64,000 nt of DNA from an uncultured Eubacteriales bacterium (GCA_900314565.1 OMVU01000001.1:1-64000), one strand, 5' to 3'. Positions 8,176-17,630 are shown, counted from the stretch's first letter. The notes: generated from the letters alone by a model not told the origin. A program made the numbers and translations.

Positions 8176-8842
8176 GCCCGGTATCTCTGTTATTATCCCG
8201 GCATACAATGCCGAGCGCTATCTGGAGGAGACTGTGCAGTCTGTAAGAGAGCAGCAGTGGGAAGGACCTTTGGAAATCATTGTTGTCAATGACGGGTCAG
8301 CTGACAGCACTGAGGCACTTGCGAAGTCCCTGGGATGCAGAGTGGTCTCCATCCCTCAAAGCGGACCGGCTGCCGCGCGCAATGAAGGAATTAAAAATGC
8401 TTCTAACGATCTGATCTTTTTCCTCGACGCAGATGATGTGCTCGCGGAAGGGAGTTTTGAGGTACTGTACGCTCCTATGGCGCAGGATCCTGCAGTCAGT
8501 GCAGTGTTCGGAAGGGCGAAGGATTTCATATCACCGGACGTTCCTCCTGACGAAGCGAAAAAGATCAGGTATAACGTTGACGGTTACGAAGGAAGGCTGA
8601 CCGGCTGTTCATTTCTCAAAAAAGATGTCCTTGAACAGGTCGGCCCGTTCGATGAATCGCTTAAAAGCGGCGAGACAGTAGACTGGATGGTCAGGCTGCG
8701 GGCATCCTCTGTACGGATCGCCAGGATCCCGGATATTGTACTGCTTCGCCGTATTCATCTGTCCAATATGGGGCGATTGGACCCGCGCGGAGAGATGATG
8801 AACTATGCGGCGATCCTCCGGAAAAGGATGAAGAAGAAATGA
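8162..8842 (+). CDS. GT2 family glycosyltransferase
   Basis: A 226-residue GT2 enzyme with ISVIIPAYN, VVNDGSAD and FLDADD (DxD) motifs. ATG 8162 was chosen because it begins directly at the GT2 fold, overlaps the upstream stop by 14 bases and follows a purine-rich GGAGGAATAAG stretch. A longer open frame upstream lies within the previous gene and is not real. It is more diverged than the two preceding transferases: the late motif reads SGETVDW instead of GEDTEW. Substrate unknown. Confidence 0.82.
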   Translation: MPISRPGISVIIPAYNAERYLEETVQSVREQQWEGPLEIIVVNDGSADSTEALAKSLGCRVVSIPQSGPAAARNEGIKNASNDLIFFLDADDVLAEGSFEVLYAPMAQDPAVSAVFGRAKDFISPDVPPDEAKKIRYNVDGYEGRLTGCSFLKKDVLEQVGPFDESLKSGETVDWMVRLRASSVRIARIPDIVLLRRIHLSNMGRLDPRGEMMNYAAILRKRMKKK

Positions 8843-9693
8843 ACCCTCTGGTCTCTCTGATCACACCGGTCTATAATGCAATGCCATATCTGAAAGACTA
8901 TCTGGATTCTGTGAAGGCCCAGACCTGGCGTCCTCTGGAACTGATCCTTTCTGATGACGGCTCGACGGACGATTCGCTTTCCTTTATAAAAAATCAGATA
9001 AGAGAGCTTGAAGGATCCGGAATCTCAGTAAAAGTGCTTGGTCTGCCCCATGTCTCTCAGGCAGCTGCGGTCAATGCGGCGCTAAAGGAAGTCACCGGCG
9101 AGTTTATCACCTGGTGTGATGCAGATGATGTCATGCTCCCGCAGTGTGTGGAAAAAAAGGCGGAGTTTCTGCTTCTTCATCCTGAGATCGGTATGGTCCG
9201 AAACGACGGAATTATGATCGAAGGCGGGGATATTGCCTCGGCGACAAGGGATACGCTTGAGAGCGACCGGTATACTCAGGATATTTTTCATAAGCTGTTC
9301 ACTCAGTCGACCTACTGCTATGCGGGATGCTATATGATCCGTACGGATCTTTTTGACAATTGCTATCCAGAGAGGGAAATCCCGGTCTCACCCGAAGGTC
9401 AGAACCTTCAGCTGCTGATCCCGCCTGCCAGCCGTTCACTTTGCGGATTCGTTCCGGAGATACTGCACCATTATTACCGGCGTTCGACCGGACATTCCGC
9501 ATCGAAGAAAAGCTATACACGGAGAAGGAGCAGGATCCTCAACTTTTCTCTTTTGCTGGAGGAGCTGCTTCCGTACTGTACCTGCGATAAAGAGTTTTAC
9601 CGCGCAGAGATACGCAGAATTGAAAGAGAACAGCTCGGTCTGCTGATGCGGTCCGCTGCTGACCGCGCGAGAGAGGAAATGAAAAAAAGATGA
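8839..9693 (+). CDS. GT2 family glycosyltransferase
   Basis: A 284-residue GT2 enzyme, the fourth in a row, starting with an ATGA overlap. Motifs: VSLITPVYN, LSDDGSTDD and CDADDVM, the DxD metal site. A basic tail follows after about residue 200. The C-terminal region (PVSPEGQNLQLLIP) differs from the other three, so it probably uses another acceptor. Four soluble transferases without a polymerase or flippase nearby suggest a short oligosaccharide on a carrier rather than a repeating capsule. Confidence 0.83.
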   Translation: MNPLVSLITPVYNAMPYLKDYLDSVKAQTWRPLELILSDDGSTDDSLSFIKNQIRELEGSGISVKVLGLPHVSQAAAVNAALKEVTGEFITWCDADDVMLPQCVEKKAEFLLLHPEIGMVRNDGIMIEGGDIASATRDTLESDRYTQDIFHKLFTQSTYCYAGCYMIRTDLFDNCYPEREIPVSPEGQNLQLLIPPASRSLCGFVPEILHHYYRRSTGHSASKKSYTRRRSRILNFSLLLEELLPYCTCDKEFYRAEIRRIEREQLGLLMRSAADRAREEMKKR

Positions 9694-10751
9694 AAGCCGC
9701 GATCCTCACTTTTCATCTGGCAGATAATTACGGTGCAGTTCTGCAGGCCTATGCGCTCCAGAAGACGCTCCTTAAGCTCGGTGTGGACAATGAAATTCTC
9801 ACGACAGACTTCTCAGACAATGTGAAGGACAGTGGGAAGTCTTATTCCGGAGCGGCGGCAGTTCTGAGGAACCGAATACTAAAGGAGAATGAAAAAAGGC
9901 ACGAACTCTTTGAAGAGTTTCGAAGCACTTATCTCCGCTGTTCTGTCAAATACAGCGACCCGGAGCTTGGCAGTGCGAATAGAATCTATGATTATTTTAT
10001 CACAGGCAGCGATCAGGTCTGGAACCTTCGGATCCCCGGCACATCAGGCAGATATTTCCTGCCGTTTGCGGATGCCAAAAAGCGCGTTTCCTATGCGGCA
10101 AGTTTCGGTTCCGAAGATCTGCCGGAGAAATCCCGTGACTGGTGTGCGGATCAGCTTCGTGATTTTGCACGCCTGTCGGTCCGCGAAAAATCCGGACAGG
10201 AGCTGATTTCCAAGATGACCGGCCGTGAATCTTCTGTAACGCTGGATCCTGTGCTCCTGCCTGGGAGAAGCGAATGGGATGCACTCATTTCGGCTGAAGA
10301 TGACGACCCGTACTATCTGCTCTATATGATATCTTATGACGGGGAGCTCGCTGCGAAGGCAAAACAGGCTGCGTTGCGCGACGGCGTGGAGCTTAAGACT
10401 GTGTGCGGTACATTTGCTCCGCAATGCGGGTTTGATTCGTGGAGCGGGGTGGGCGTGAATGACTGGCTTCGGCTGATCGCAGGCTCTCAGGGTGTTTTTA
10501 CAAACTCATTTCACGGGACTGCCTTCTCTCTCATATATGAACATAAGGTAATGATCTCCGGTCTGAAAGGGGCGCTCTTCGGACGGAACGGGCGCATTAG
10601 GGAACTTATCGAGACAGTGGGATTTGATCATTTTTCCGAAGACACATTTTATTTTTTGCCGCCAGGCGTGTTTGAAAAAAGAATCTTGCCTGCGAAAGAG
10701 AGGTCTCTTCAATATCTCAGAGAGGTGAAGGACTATGCGGAACATCTGTAA
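9690..10751 (+). CDS. polysaccharide pyruvyl transferase family protein
   Basis: A 353-residue protein of the CsaB-like polysaccharide pyruvyl transferase family, which moves pyruvate from phosphoenolpyruvate to sugar residues as a ketal. Recognisable features are the N-terminal LTFHLADNYGAVLQAYAL, FITGSDQVWN near 110 and the late VFTNSFHGTAFSLIY segment. The start lies in an ATGA overlap with the fourth glycosyltransferase, and the stop overlaps the FrhB-like gene. The pairing with an FrhB-like protein recurs in surface-glycan clusters. Confidence 0.85.
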   Translation: MKAAILTFHLADNYGAVLQAYALQKTLLKLGVDNEILTTDFSDNVKDSGKSYSGAAAVLRNRILKENEKRHELFEEFRSTYLRCSVKYSDPELGSANRIYDYFITGSDQVWNLRIPGTSGRYFLPFADAKKRVSYAASFGSEDLPEKSRDWCADQLRDFARLSVREKSGQELISKMTGRESSVTLDPVLLPGRSEWDALISAEDDDPYYLLYMISYDGELAAKAKQAALRDGVELKTVCGTFAPQCGFDSWSGVGVNDWLRLIAGSQGVFTNSFHGTAFSLIYEHKVMISGLKGALFGRNGRIRELIETVGFDHFSEDTFYFLPPGVFEKRILPAKERSLQYLREVKDYAEHL

Positions 10752-11817
10752 AAAGGCCGCTGACTGTTTTGGCTGCGGAGTCTGTGCATCCGTATGTACT
10801 TCCGGAGCGGTCTCTATGGAACCGGACCGGGAGGGCTTTTTATATCCGGTCATAGATGAAGCCCTTTGTACCGATTGCGGCCGATGTACTTTGGTGTGTC
10901 CTTCCGGACACAGACCTGCCGTGATGTCGGAGGTGTCTTATTATGCCTTCAGATGCAAAGATGAGACAATTCTGTCAGACAGCACTTCGGGCGGAGCCTT
11001 CTCACTGATTGCACTGAAAATTCTCGAAAAGGGCGGACTGGTATGCGGTGCTGTTTTTGATGATTCCTTTGAGGTCGTGCACGTTCTGTCTGATGAGATC
11101 TCCTCCATGCGGAAAGCAAAATACGTGCAGAGCAGGACAGCTGACTGTTTCGGAAAGATCAAAGAAGCTCTCACATCCGGCATTCCGGTGCTTTTTTCAG
11201 GAACACCATGCCAGTGTATGGCCGTAAGGTTGTTCTTTCCGGATTCGGAAAGTCTTTATACTGCGTCGCTTGTCTGCCGGGGAGTTATGTCTCCGAAGCT
11301 CTGGGACGAATACAGGTCCTTCCTTGAGAGAAAGGGGACCCTCAATGCTTTTTGTTTCAGAGATAAAAGAAAGCCTGACGACGCACATACCGTTGCGTTC
11401 AGGATAGACGATACAGAGTATGCAGGTGACTTTATAAAGAATCCGCTTTGCCGGATCTACGCCAGAGAGCTGCCTCTGCGGCCAAGCTGCTATTCCTGTC
11501 CTTTTACTTTTGCCGAAAAAGATTTCGACTTCACTCTCGGAGATTTCTGGGGAGTAGAAAATGCTTTCCCGGACCTTGCGGATGGAAAAGGCACTTCACT
11601 TGTGATCACCTGCGGCAATAAGGCTGACGGTCTTTTCACGGAACTCTCGGAAAGCGCAGACATACGAGAGACTGAAAAAGAAAGGATACTGCAGCCCGCA
11701 CTTGTCTCACCGGCCAGGGCTACGATGCTCAGGAAATTTCTGTTCAGGGATCTTTGCACAACAGGGCCGGATGGTCATTGCGATATGAAACTGATCCTTC
11801 GAAAATACGGTTCATAA
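10735..11817 (+). CDS. FrhB-like 4Fe-4S protein (coenzyme F420 hydrogenase beta-subunit family)
   Basis: A 360-residue protein. Two ferredoxin-type clusters sit at the N-terminus: Cys 11, 14, 17, 21 and Cys 45, 48, 51, 55. The FrhB N- and C-terminal domains follow, with STSGGAFS near 85 and FSGTPCQC near 155. Proteins of this family are flavin/Fe-S oxidoreductases. In glycan clusters beside pyruvyl transferases their electron donor and substrate are unknown. It overlaps the pyruvyl transferase gene by 17 bases, so the two should be made together. The 104 bases after it hold no gene. Confidence 0.82.
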   Translation: MRNICKKAADCFGCGVCASVCTSGAVSMEPDREGFLYPVIDEALCTDCGRCTLVCPSGHRPAVMSEVSYYAFRCKDETILSDSTSGGAFSLIALKILEKGGLVCGAVFDDSFEVVHVLSDEISSMRKAKYVQSRTADCFGKIKEALTSGIPVLFSGTPCQCMAVRLFFPDSESLYTASLVCRGVMSPKLWDEYRSFLERKGTLNAFCFRDKRKPDDAHTVAFRIDDTEYAGDFIKNPLCRIYARELPLRPSCYSCPFTFAEKDFDFTLGDFWGVENAFPDLADGKGTSLVITCGNKADGLFTELSESADIRETEKERILQPALVSPARATMLRKFLFRDLCTTGPDGHCDMKLILRKYGS

Positions 11818-11921
11818 AAGAGGCATCTGTATGATGCAGGGCAGAACAGTCGGCTCATGAGCAGACAGCGAAGCAGACAGCAAATTTCCGCTTCACATGG
11901 ATCCATTCGGAGAAAATATCA

Positions 11922-13631
11922 TTGAATAAACAAAAGATCAACATATCTACAATCAAATGGCTCGTCCGGATTGCAGCCACTGCGAAAAGAAGCCTTTTCT
12001 TTTTGTTTTTGATAAAGATCCTGCAGGGAATCGTGGGAATTGTATTTGCCTTTTTCCTGCGAACGGTCATCGACGCCGCTGTGAGCGGCAATGCACATGA
12101 TTTTTATCTTTATCTTGCACTGGGGAGCGGAATCATTGTTGCCGAAGTCGTTCTGTACTGGCTTGCGACCTACCACAAAGAGAAGCCTGCTGCGGTCCTG
12201 GCCAGAAATATCAGACATGCGACCTTTGAGCAGCTTCTCAAAAGGTCATATCCGGATATCTCGAAAGTGCATACCGGTGAATGGATGACAAGGATCAACT
12301 CGGATGGCGTTATTATTGCCAATGCCATCACGTCTTTGATTCCGGGCACAGCCGGTCTCATTGTTCAGATGGTATGTGCATTGGCAGCCATGTTCCTGCT
12401 TCTTCCGCGCATGGCATGGATACTGATCCCACTCGGGGCAGGAATGATCATGATTTCCCTGTTCATGCGCATAAGGCTGAAGAACTATCACAAAAATGTT
12501 CAGAGAAATGAGGGAATATCGTATTCATATCTGCAGGAATCCTTAGGGAGCATGTCGATCATACGCACATACGTGAGAGAAGAGCAGACAGGGCTGGAAG
12601 CTTATCAAAAGCTTGACGGAGTAGTAAAGGCGAAGCTGCGCAGAGCGCGTTTTATCTCCTGCTGCTCATCAGCCGTATATGCCCTGATCAGGGTCAGCTA
12701 TTTCCTCGGCGTCGCTGTCTGCAGTTTCAGGCTTTTAAAGAACGTGATGACATACGGTATGATGGCTGCTGTTCTGCAGCTGATCCGGCAGGCTGACCTG
12801 CCGCTCGCCGAAGTCACATCTGCCGTACCGAAGTTCTTTAACATGATCGCCAGTGCAGAGCGCCTTATAGAAATTGAAAAGCTGGATCTTGATTATACTG
12901 ATGAGCCTGTCGCACCGGATGAAGCAAGGCGCTTTTATGAAGAAGAGCTCTGCGAGATCGGCTTTAACAAGGTGCATTTTTCCTATAATCATGATGCCGC
13001 CTCAAGTGAAGTGCTCTCCGAAATGTCCATGGCTATTCATAAAGGTGATTATGTGGCTTTTACAGGAGAATCAGGATGTGGAAAAAGTACGACGATGAAT
13101 CTGCTTATGGGGCTCTACCGTCCTGACAGCGGAGATATTTTCTTAAGGACTGAGAACGGCTCTGAGCAGACTCTGGATGCCAGGTGGAGAACTCTGTACG
13201 CCTACGTTCCGCAGGAAAATCTTCTTATGAGCGGAAAAATCAGAGAAGTCGTCACTTTCGCAGACTCCGAAGCCGGGAACCGGGATGAGAAGATCTGGCA
13301 GGCTCTTCGGATCGCCTGTGCAGAGGAATTCGTGAAAGCTCTTCCCGACGGGCTTGATACACTGCTCGGTGAACACGGTGCCGGATTATCCGAAGGCCAG
13401 ATGCAGCGTATAGCAATAGCGCGCGCCATTTTCAGCCGCAGGCCGATCCTTTTGCTGGATGAATCAACAAGCGCACTCGACGAGCTGACAGAGAAAAAGC
13501 TTCTTGATAATCTGAAAAGTATGACAGACCGGACCGTAGTTATTATTACACACAGACCGGCAGCACTTTCTATCTGTACGAGACGTATTCACTTTGCGAA
13601 CGAATCACGGGGCGGAGACATTATAGAGTGA
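11922..13631 (+). CDS. ABC exporter, fused membrane and ATPase domains
   Basis: A 569-residue type I ABC half-transporter. Residues 1-310 contain about six membrane segments. The ATPase domain has Walker A GESGCGKST (about 382-390), Q-loop YVPQEN, signature LSEGQMQR (about 489), Walker B ILLLDE (about 511) and H-loop THR. It should act as a homodimer exporting a lipid-linked sugar, peptide or toxin. The start is TTG 11922, nine bases after GGAG at 11909-11912. A peptidase C39 domain is absent, so it does not itself cleave a leader. Placed after the glycosyltransferases, it is the natural exporter of the cluster's product. Confidence 0.85.
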   Translation: MNKQKINISTIKWLVRIAATAKRSLFFLFLIKILQGIVGIVFAFFLRTVIDAAVSGNAHDFYLYLALGSGIIVAEVVLYWLATYHKEKPAAVLARNIRHATFEQLLKRSYPDISKVHTGEWMTRINSDGVIIANAITSLIPGTAGLIVQMVCALAAMFLLLPRMAWILIPLGAGMIMISLFMRIRLKNYHKNVQRNEGISYSYLQESLGSMSIIRTYVREEQTGLEAYQKLDGVVKAKLRRARFISCCSSAVYALIRVSYFLGVAVCSFRLLKNVMTYGMMAAVLQLIRQADLPLAEVTSAVPKFFNMIASAERLIEIEKLDLDYTDEPVAPDEARRFYEEELCEIGFNKVHFSYNHDAASSEVLSEMSMAIHKGDYVAFTGESGCGKSTTMNLLMGLYRPDSGDIFLRTENGSEQTLDARWRTLYAYVPQENLLMSGKIREVVTFADSEAGNRDEKIWQALRIACAEEFVKALPDGLDTLLGEHGAGLSEGQMQRIAIARAIFSRRPILLLDESTSALDELTEKKLLDNLKSMTDRTVVIITHRPAALSICTRRIHFANESRGGDIIE

Positions 13632-13739
13632 GGGAAAGAGGGAGCCGGCTGGCACCTGTGAATGTGAAACATGAGTGGCTGCGGAATCGGCATCCGAACG
13701 GATTCAATCGGACAATAACTGTAATTAGCAGAGGAGAAG

Positions 13740-14900
13740 ATGGACTCATATATCCATATCGGAAAATCATATCTGGAACATCTGCCCGCGGATGATACAC
13801 AGGAGGCTCAGACAAGACTGTGCTCACGCATACGCATCGGAAACCATGAGACAGTTTTGTGGTTCGGTGTAGGTGCCGAACAGGAAACGGCTTTGAGCAT
13901 CGGCAGAGCTGACGCGTTCGTCATGGCCCTTCTGCCGGCAGCCATGCGCCAAAGTCTGGATATCGTCTGTGATGACCCCATGTCACTGCGGCTTCATCAT
14001 CAGCTGATGCATGATCTGGTACCTGCAATCACTTACAATGGTGATATGTTCCATATGATCCGGATCAATGCAGAGGTAAGTTCTGAAAAAATTTCATCGA
14101 CAGGCGTCACCGCGACCGGTTTTTCCGGAGGAGTGGATTCACTCTATTCAGTCTGCATGCACGGGAGTGACAGTCTGTTTCCTGTCACACATCTTGCGGT
14201 CTTTAATTCAGGTGTTTTTGAAGGGAAAAAATATCGCCTGGAATTCCTGAAAGCCTGCAAAAACTGCGGCAGGTTTGCCGATGAAAATGGTCTTGAGACC
14301 ATATACGTCGATTCGAACCTTTATGAGCTGCTCGATGAGAATTATATTCAGGTAGCCACATACCGGTTACTGGCCTGCGCACTGTCCGTGCAGGGGATGG
14401 TGTCCGTGTATCTGCTTTCATCCGCCTTTTATATAACAGATTTTGCTCTCACTCAGGATCACGCCGCCTGTTATGATCCGCTGACAGTTAGCAGTGCCTG
14501 TACGGAAACGCTGCAGTTCTACCTGTCCGGCGTCCATGTAAACAGGATTGAGAAATTAAAAGCGCTGACGCATTGGCCGCCGGCTCACAGATGGCTGCAT
14601 CCCTGTGCCTACGGAGAGAGCGGCGCGGTCAACTGCGGAAGATGTAAAAAATGCATGTGGGATCTGGCGGCACTTTATGCTTTCGGAGAGCTCGACCAGT
14701 TTCGAGCTGTCTTTAATATTGACGATTATCTGAAAAATTTGCCGCAGCGGCTGGGCTTTGTTCTTTCGTATGATCAGGATCCGTTCTGCAGAGATGTAGT
14801 GAGGCTTCTCAGAGATAAGGGAACGGAAATACCACCGGCAGCTTATAAATGTGCCGAGATGTTCCGAAAAGCCAGACATTTGCAGGAAAGCAAGTCGTAA
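13740..14900 (+). CDS. PP-loop ATP pyrophosphatase family protein
   Basis: A 386-residue protein with the PP-loop SGGVDS at about 129-134, the ATP pyrophosphatase motif of QueC, tRNA sulfurtransferases and related adenylating enzymes. Near the C-terminus (about 298-305) is NCGRCKKC, a cysteine knuckle that could hold zinc or an Fe-S cluster; this layout resembles QueC-like proteins. Family chemistry is adenylation of a carbonyl followed by attack of N or S. The N-terminal ~115 residues are not recognisable. GAGGAG precedes ATG 13740. A paralogue follows 26 bases later. The 108 bases upstream hold no gene. Confidence 0.7.
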   Translation: MDSYIHIGKSYLEHLPADDTQEAQTRLCSRIRIGNHETVLWFGVGAEQETALSIGRADAFVMALLPAAMRQSLDIVCDDPMSLRLHHQLMHDLVPAITYNGDMFHMIRINAEVSSEKISSTGVTATGFSGGVDSLYSVCMHGSDSLFPVTHLAVFNSGVFEGKKYRLEFLKACKNCGRFADENGLETIYVDSNLYELLDENYIQVATYRLLACALSVQGMVSVYLLSSAFYITDFALTQDHAACYDPLTVSSACTETLQFYLSGVHVNRIEKLKALTHWPPAHRWLHPCAYGESGAVNCGRCKKCMWDLAALYAFGELDQFRAVFNIDDYLKNLPQRLGFVLSYDQDPFCRDVVRLLRDKGTEIPPAAYKCAEMFRKARHLQESKS

Positions 14901-14926
14901 ACAGCGTGAAACAGGAGAGTGATCGT

Positions 14927-16150
14927 ATGACCGCAGCTGACAACAGAAAGAAGGTATTGCAGATAAAGGCCCCCCGCACAGTGAATACTGAAAACGGAGT
15001 CAGTCTCTGTGCGGATATAGTCATCGGCGGCCGAACCGAGACAGTCTGGTTCGAGGTAAATTGTAAATACGCTCCGTTCCTGACCGATGACAGACTGGAT
15101 GCGTTTGTCGCTGCCTGCCTGTACAGAGCTATGATGATGGGAGCAGATATTGAGTGTGAAGCTCCCGTGTCCCGGCGTCTCTTGTACCAGCTGAATAATT
15201 ATCTGCTTCCGGTGCTGGCGGATAATATTCCGGAATTTCACCGTATTCATGTCGTCGCGGACCCAGCGGATCTTGTTTTTTCAGAACGGAACGCTGTCGC
15301 AACGGGATGGACCGGCGGTGCAGACAGTATGTATACGTTCATGCAGATGTCAGGGGACGGGGCTTCCGACATAAAACTGACGCACCTGCTGATCGCCAAC
15401 AACGGTGCGTTGGAGAGTGATAACAACGAAGAGCTTCTGCGCAGCATGGTGGCCAATACAGAGAACGGCATAGCCCGTGAGACAGGTCTCAGTGTGATCG
15501 GCGTCAATTCCAATCTGGACAGGGTCTTTTCTGATGAAACATATCTTGCAGTTGCGGGTTTCCGTCTTCCTGCGGCAGTCCTTGCACTTCAAAAAATGTT
15601 CTCTGTTTTCTTTAACTCTGCGGGATACGAGTTCTCCCGTTTTTCCTTTGTGCCAAATAACAGTGCATATTACGAAATGTTCATCATGCCGAATCTTTCC
15701 ACCGAGAATACCGTATTTTATTCTTCCGGCGGTGCGGCATCCCGTATCCGGAAGCTCAAGGAGCTTTCCGAATATCCTCCGGCGCACAGATATCTTCATC
15801 CTTGTATTTATACATCAGAGACGAACTGTGGAATGTGCGGCAAATGTGTTCGAACAGAAGCTGCATTATATGCTCTCGGAACACTTGACCGGTTCGGTGA
15901 GGTGTTCGACCTGAATGCATTTGAAAAAAATAAAGACCGCATCCTTGCAGAGATCATTTCAAAAAGGAAGAGCCAGCATTACGGGGAAGCTTATACATTG
16001 CTAAGGAAGGAAGGGCTGCTTACAGGGCGGGCTGAACAGATAGCCGCATCCATGAATGCCGCCAAAACGGTCGTAAGCAGGAACAGAGAGAGGATTGAAG
16101 AGTTGCTTTCTTCTGTTCGTGAATCTGATAGTTTGACGAGGAAATTATGA
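14927..16150 (+). CDS. PP-loop ATP pyrophosphatase family protein (paralogue)
   Basis: A 407-residue paralogue of the preceding gene with the same domain spacing. The PP-loop is TGGADS at about 128-133, where the usual first serine is threonine, and NCGMCGKC lies near residue 300. Both proteins share YPPAHRYLHPC or a close variant ahead of the cysteine knuckle. The start at 14927 follows AGGAG (14913-14917); a longer frame to 14849 lies inside the upstream gene. Two divergent copies side by side suggest a heterodimer or two consecutive activation steps. The gene overlaps the membrane ferredoxin by ATGA, which ties its function to electron or sulfur supply. Confidence 0.7.
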   Translation: MTAADNRKKVLQIKAPRTVNTENGVSLCADIVIGGRTETVWFEVNCKYAPFLTDDRLDAFVAACLYRAMMMGADIECEAPVSRRLLYQLNNYLLPVLADNIPEFHRIHVVADPADLVFSERNAVATGWTGGADSMYTFMQMSGDGASDIKLTHLLIANNGALESDNNEELLRSMVANTENGIARETGLSVIGVNSNLDRVFSDETYLAVAGFRLPAAVLALQKMFSVFFNSAGYEFSRFSFVPNNSAYYEMFIMPNLSTENTVFYSSGGAASRIRKLKELSEYPPAHRYLHPCIYTSETNCGMCGKCVRTEAALYALGTLDRFGEVFDLNAFEKNKDRILAEIISKRKSQHYGEAYTLLRKEGLLTGRAEQIAASMNAAKTVVSRNRERIEELLSSVRESDSLTRKL

Positions 16151-16977
16151 AACAGAGCTGCAATAAATATATAAGTCCGCTTATCATACTTATCGTTTTC
16201 GAGTCTGTCGCCGTGACCCTGTGGCTGACGAAAAAGAATCTTTTTTATCTGTTCAATTTCAGCTATATCGGACTGTCTGTATCTCTTGGGATTCTTCTGT
16301 TTATAAAGAAATACAAACATGCCAGACGTGTTGTACAGCTGCTTGTGGGTTTATACATGCTTGTCTATCTCGGATTGATCTGCAATGAAAACATGCAGAT
16401 CGAGGGATTCTGGTACTATCTCTTTACCGGAGTATTTGAGGCGGCGACGATTCATTATGCGGTCGCAAAAATCTTCGGACCTTTGATCTTCGGGCGCGGA
16501 TGGTGCGGATATGCGTGCTGGACGGCAATGGTGCTTGACTTTCTTCCGTATAAGGTCCCGCTGCAGCCGAGGAAGAAGATCGGATGGATCAGATACATCA
16601 CATTTGCCGCGTCGCTTGTCTTTGTATCGGCGCTGTTCCTTGCAAAAGTCGGGAATATAGAGCGGATCATGTTCTGGGCGTTCATTGTCGGGAACATTGC
16701 TTATTACGGAATCGGAATAGCGCTTGCATTTCTCTTCAAAGATAACCGTGCATTCTGCAAGTATGTGTGCCCGATCACAGTGTTTTTAAAACCCATGAGC
16801 TATTTTTCGCTGATGCGTGTGAAATGTAAAAAGGATCTGTGTGTCAACTGCGGAAAGTGTAAACGCGTATGTCCCATGGATGTGGATGTGACCGACAACT
16901 CAAGGAAAAGGAAAAACGGCACAGAGTGTATCCTCTGCATGGAGTGTGTGAAGAATTGTCCAAAAAACGCACTCTGA
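16147..16977 (+). CDS. membrane-bound 4Fe-4S ferredoxin, NapH-like
   Basis: A 276-residue polytopic membrane protein with about five hydrophobic segments. GRGWCGYAC (about 118) and CKYVCP (about 206) are the cysteine pairs typical of the NapH/NosR/CcoG group. Two classical ferredoxin motifs close the protein: CVNCGKCKRVCP and CILCMECVKNCP, with the second at 261-272. It should pass electrons between the membrane and a soluble partner. No nitrate reductase or nos gene is present, so the partner is probably the overlapping PP-loop gene pair or the FrhB-like protein. Confidence 0.78.
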   Translation: MKQSCNKYISPLIILIVFESVAVTLWLTKKNLFYLFNFSYIGLSVSLGILLFIKKYKHARRVVQLLVGLYMLVYLGLICNENMQIEGFWYYLFTGVFEAATIHYAVAKIFGPLIFGRGWCGYACWTAMVLDFLPYKVPLQPRKKIGWIRYITFAASLVFVSALFLAKVGNIERIMFWAFIVGNIAYYGIGIALAFLFKDNRAFCKYVCPITVFLKPMSYFSLMRVKCKKDLCVNCGKCKRVCPMDVDVTDNSRKRKNGTECILCMECVKNCPKNAL

Positions 16978-17058
16978 CACTGAACGATTTTCATTTGACC
17001 CGAATTTTTGACCTGTTATCAGGAATCACAGATGGCTGAAAGCCATGAGGAGGTCTGT

Positions 17059-17559
17059 ATGTTTGAACTGAAGTACTGCCCCCAGTGCGGGACACTCCTT
17101 ACAGAAAAGTATCTTGAAAATGAAGGGAATATTCCCTACTGCGAGAAATGCGGGGATTACCGGTTCCCGATTTTTTCCACAGCAGTCAGCATGATCTGCA
17201 TGAACGAGGAGAGGGATAAGGTCCTTCTGATCCGCCAGTACGGGAGACCGTCCTACATTCTTGTCGCCGGATATGTGACAAAGGGAGAGGATGCGGAGGA
17301 TACCTGCCAAAGAGAGCTGATGGAAGAACTGTCCCTCACGGCAGAAGAAATTCATTTTAACAGGAGCCATTATTTCGCGCCGTCCAACACCCTCATGCTG
17401 AACTTCACTGTCATCGTGAAGGAGAGTGAGCCGAAGCCGAACAGCGAGATCGATGAGTACCATTGGTTCACGGTCGGGGAAGCCAGGAAGAATATCAGGC
17501 CGAATTCACTGGCACAAAAGTTCCTTGAAGGGTACTTTACGAAAAAATATGACTTCTGA
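17059..17559 (+). CDS. Nudix hydrolase with N-terminal zinc ribbon
   Basis: A 166-residue protein. An N-terminal zinc ribbon (CPQCG and CEKCG, residues ~8-34) precedes a Nudix box running from GYVTKGED to RELMEELSL near 74-96, with the required RE..EE core. This resembles the end of NudC-type NADH pyrophosphatases, but the N-terminal half of NudC is missing. It should hydrolyse a nucleoside diphosphate-linked substrate. GAGGAGG at 17047-17053 fixes ATG 17059; an in-frame ATG at 17008 has no such site. A TTGACC box near 16997 could belong to its own weak promoter. Confidence 0.8.
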   Translation: MFELKYCPQCGTLLTEKYLENEGNIPYCEKCGDYRFPIFSTAVSMICMNEERDKVLLIRQYGRPSYILVAGYVTKGEDAEDTCQRELMEELSLTAEEIHFNRSHYFAPSNTLMLNFTVIVKESEPKPNSEIDEYHWFTVGEARKNIRPNSLAQKFLEGYFTKKYDF

Positions 17560-17630
17560 CAGCGTGATGCGAAAGCGGAAAGCGAACAGCACCGTCGGAT
17601 AAACATGCACTAATAAAGGAGAAACGGGTC

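Noticed and set aside
3065-13631. Classical lasso-peptide cluster
   Set aside because: Kinase, nucleotidyltransferase and PqqD-like genes fit, but no McjB-type protease, McjC-type cyclase or precursor peptide could be found.
14849-14926. Longer start for the second PP-loop protein
   Set aside because: It would lie inside the upstream gene, and AGGAG with ATG 14927 gives a better start matching its paralogue.
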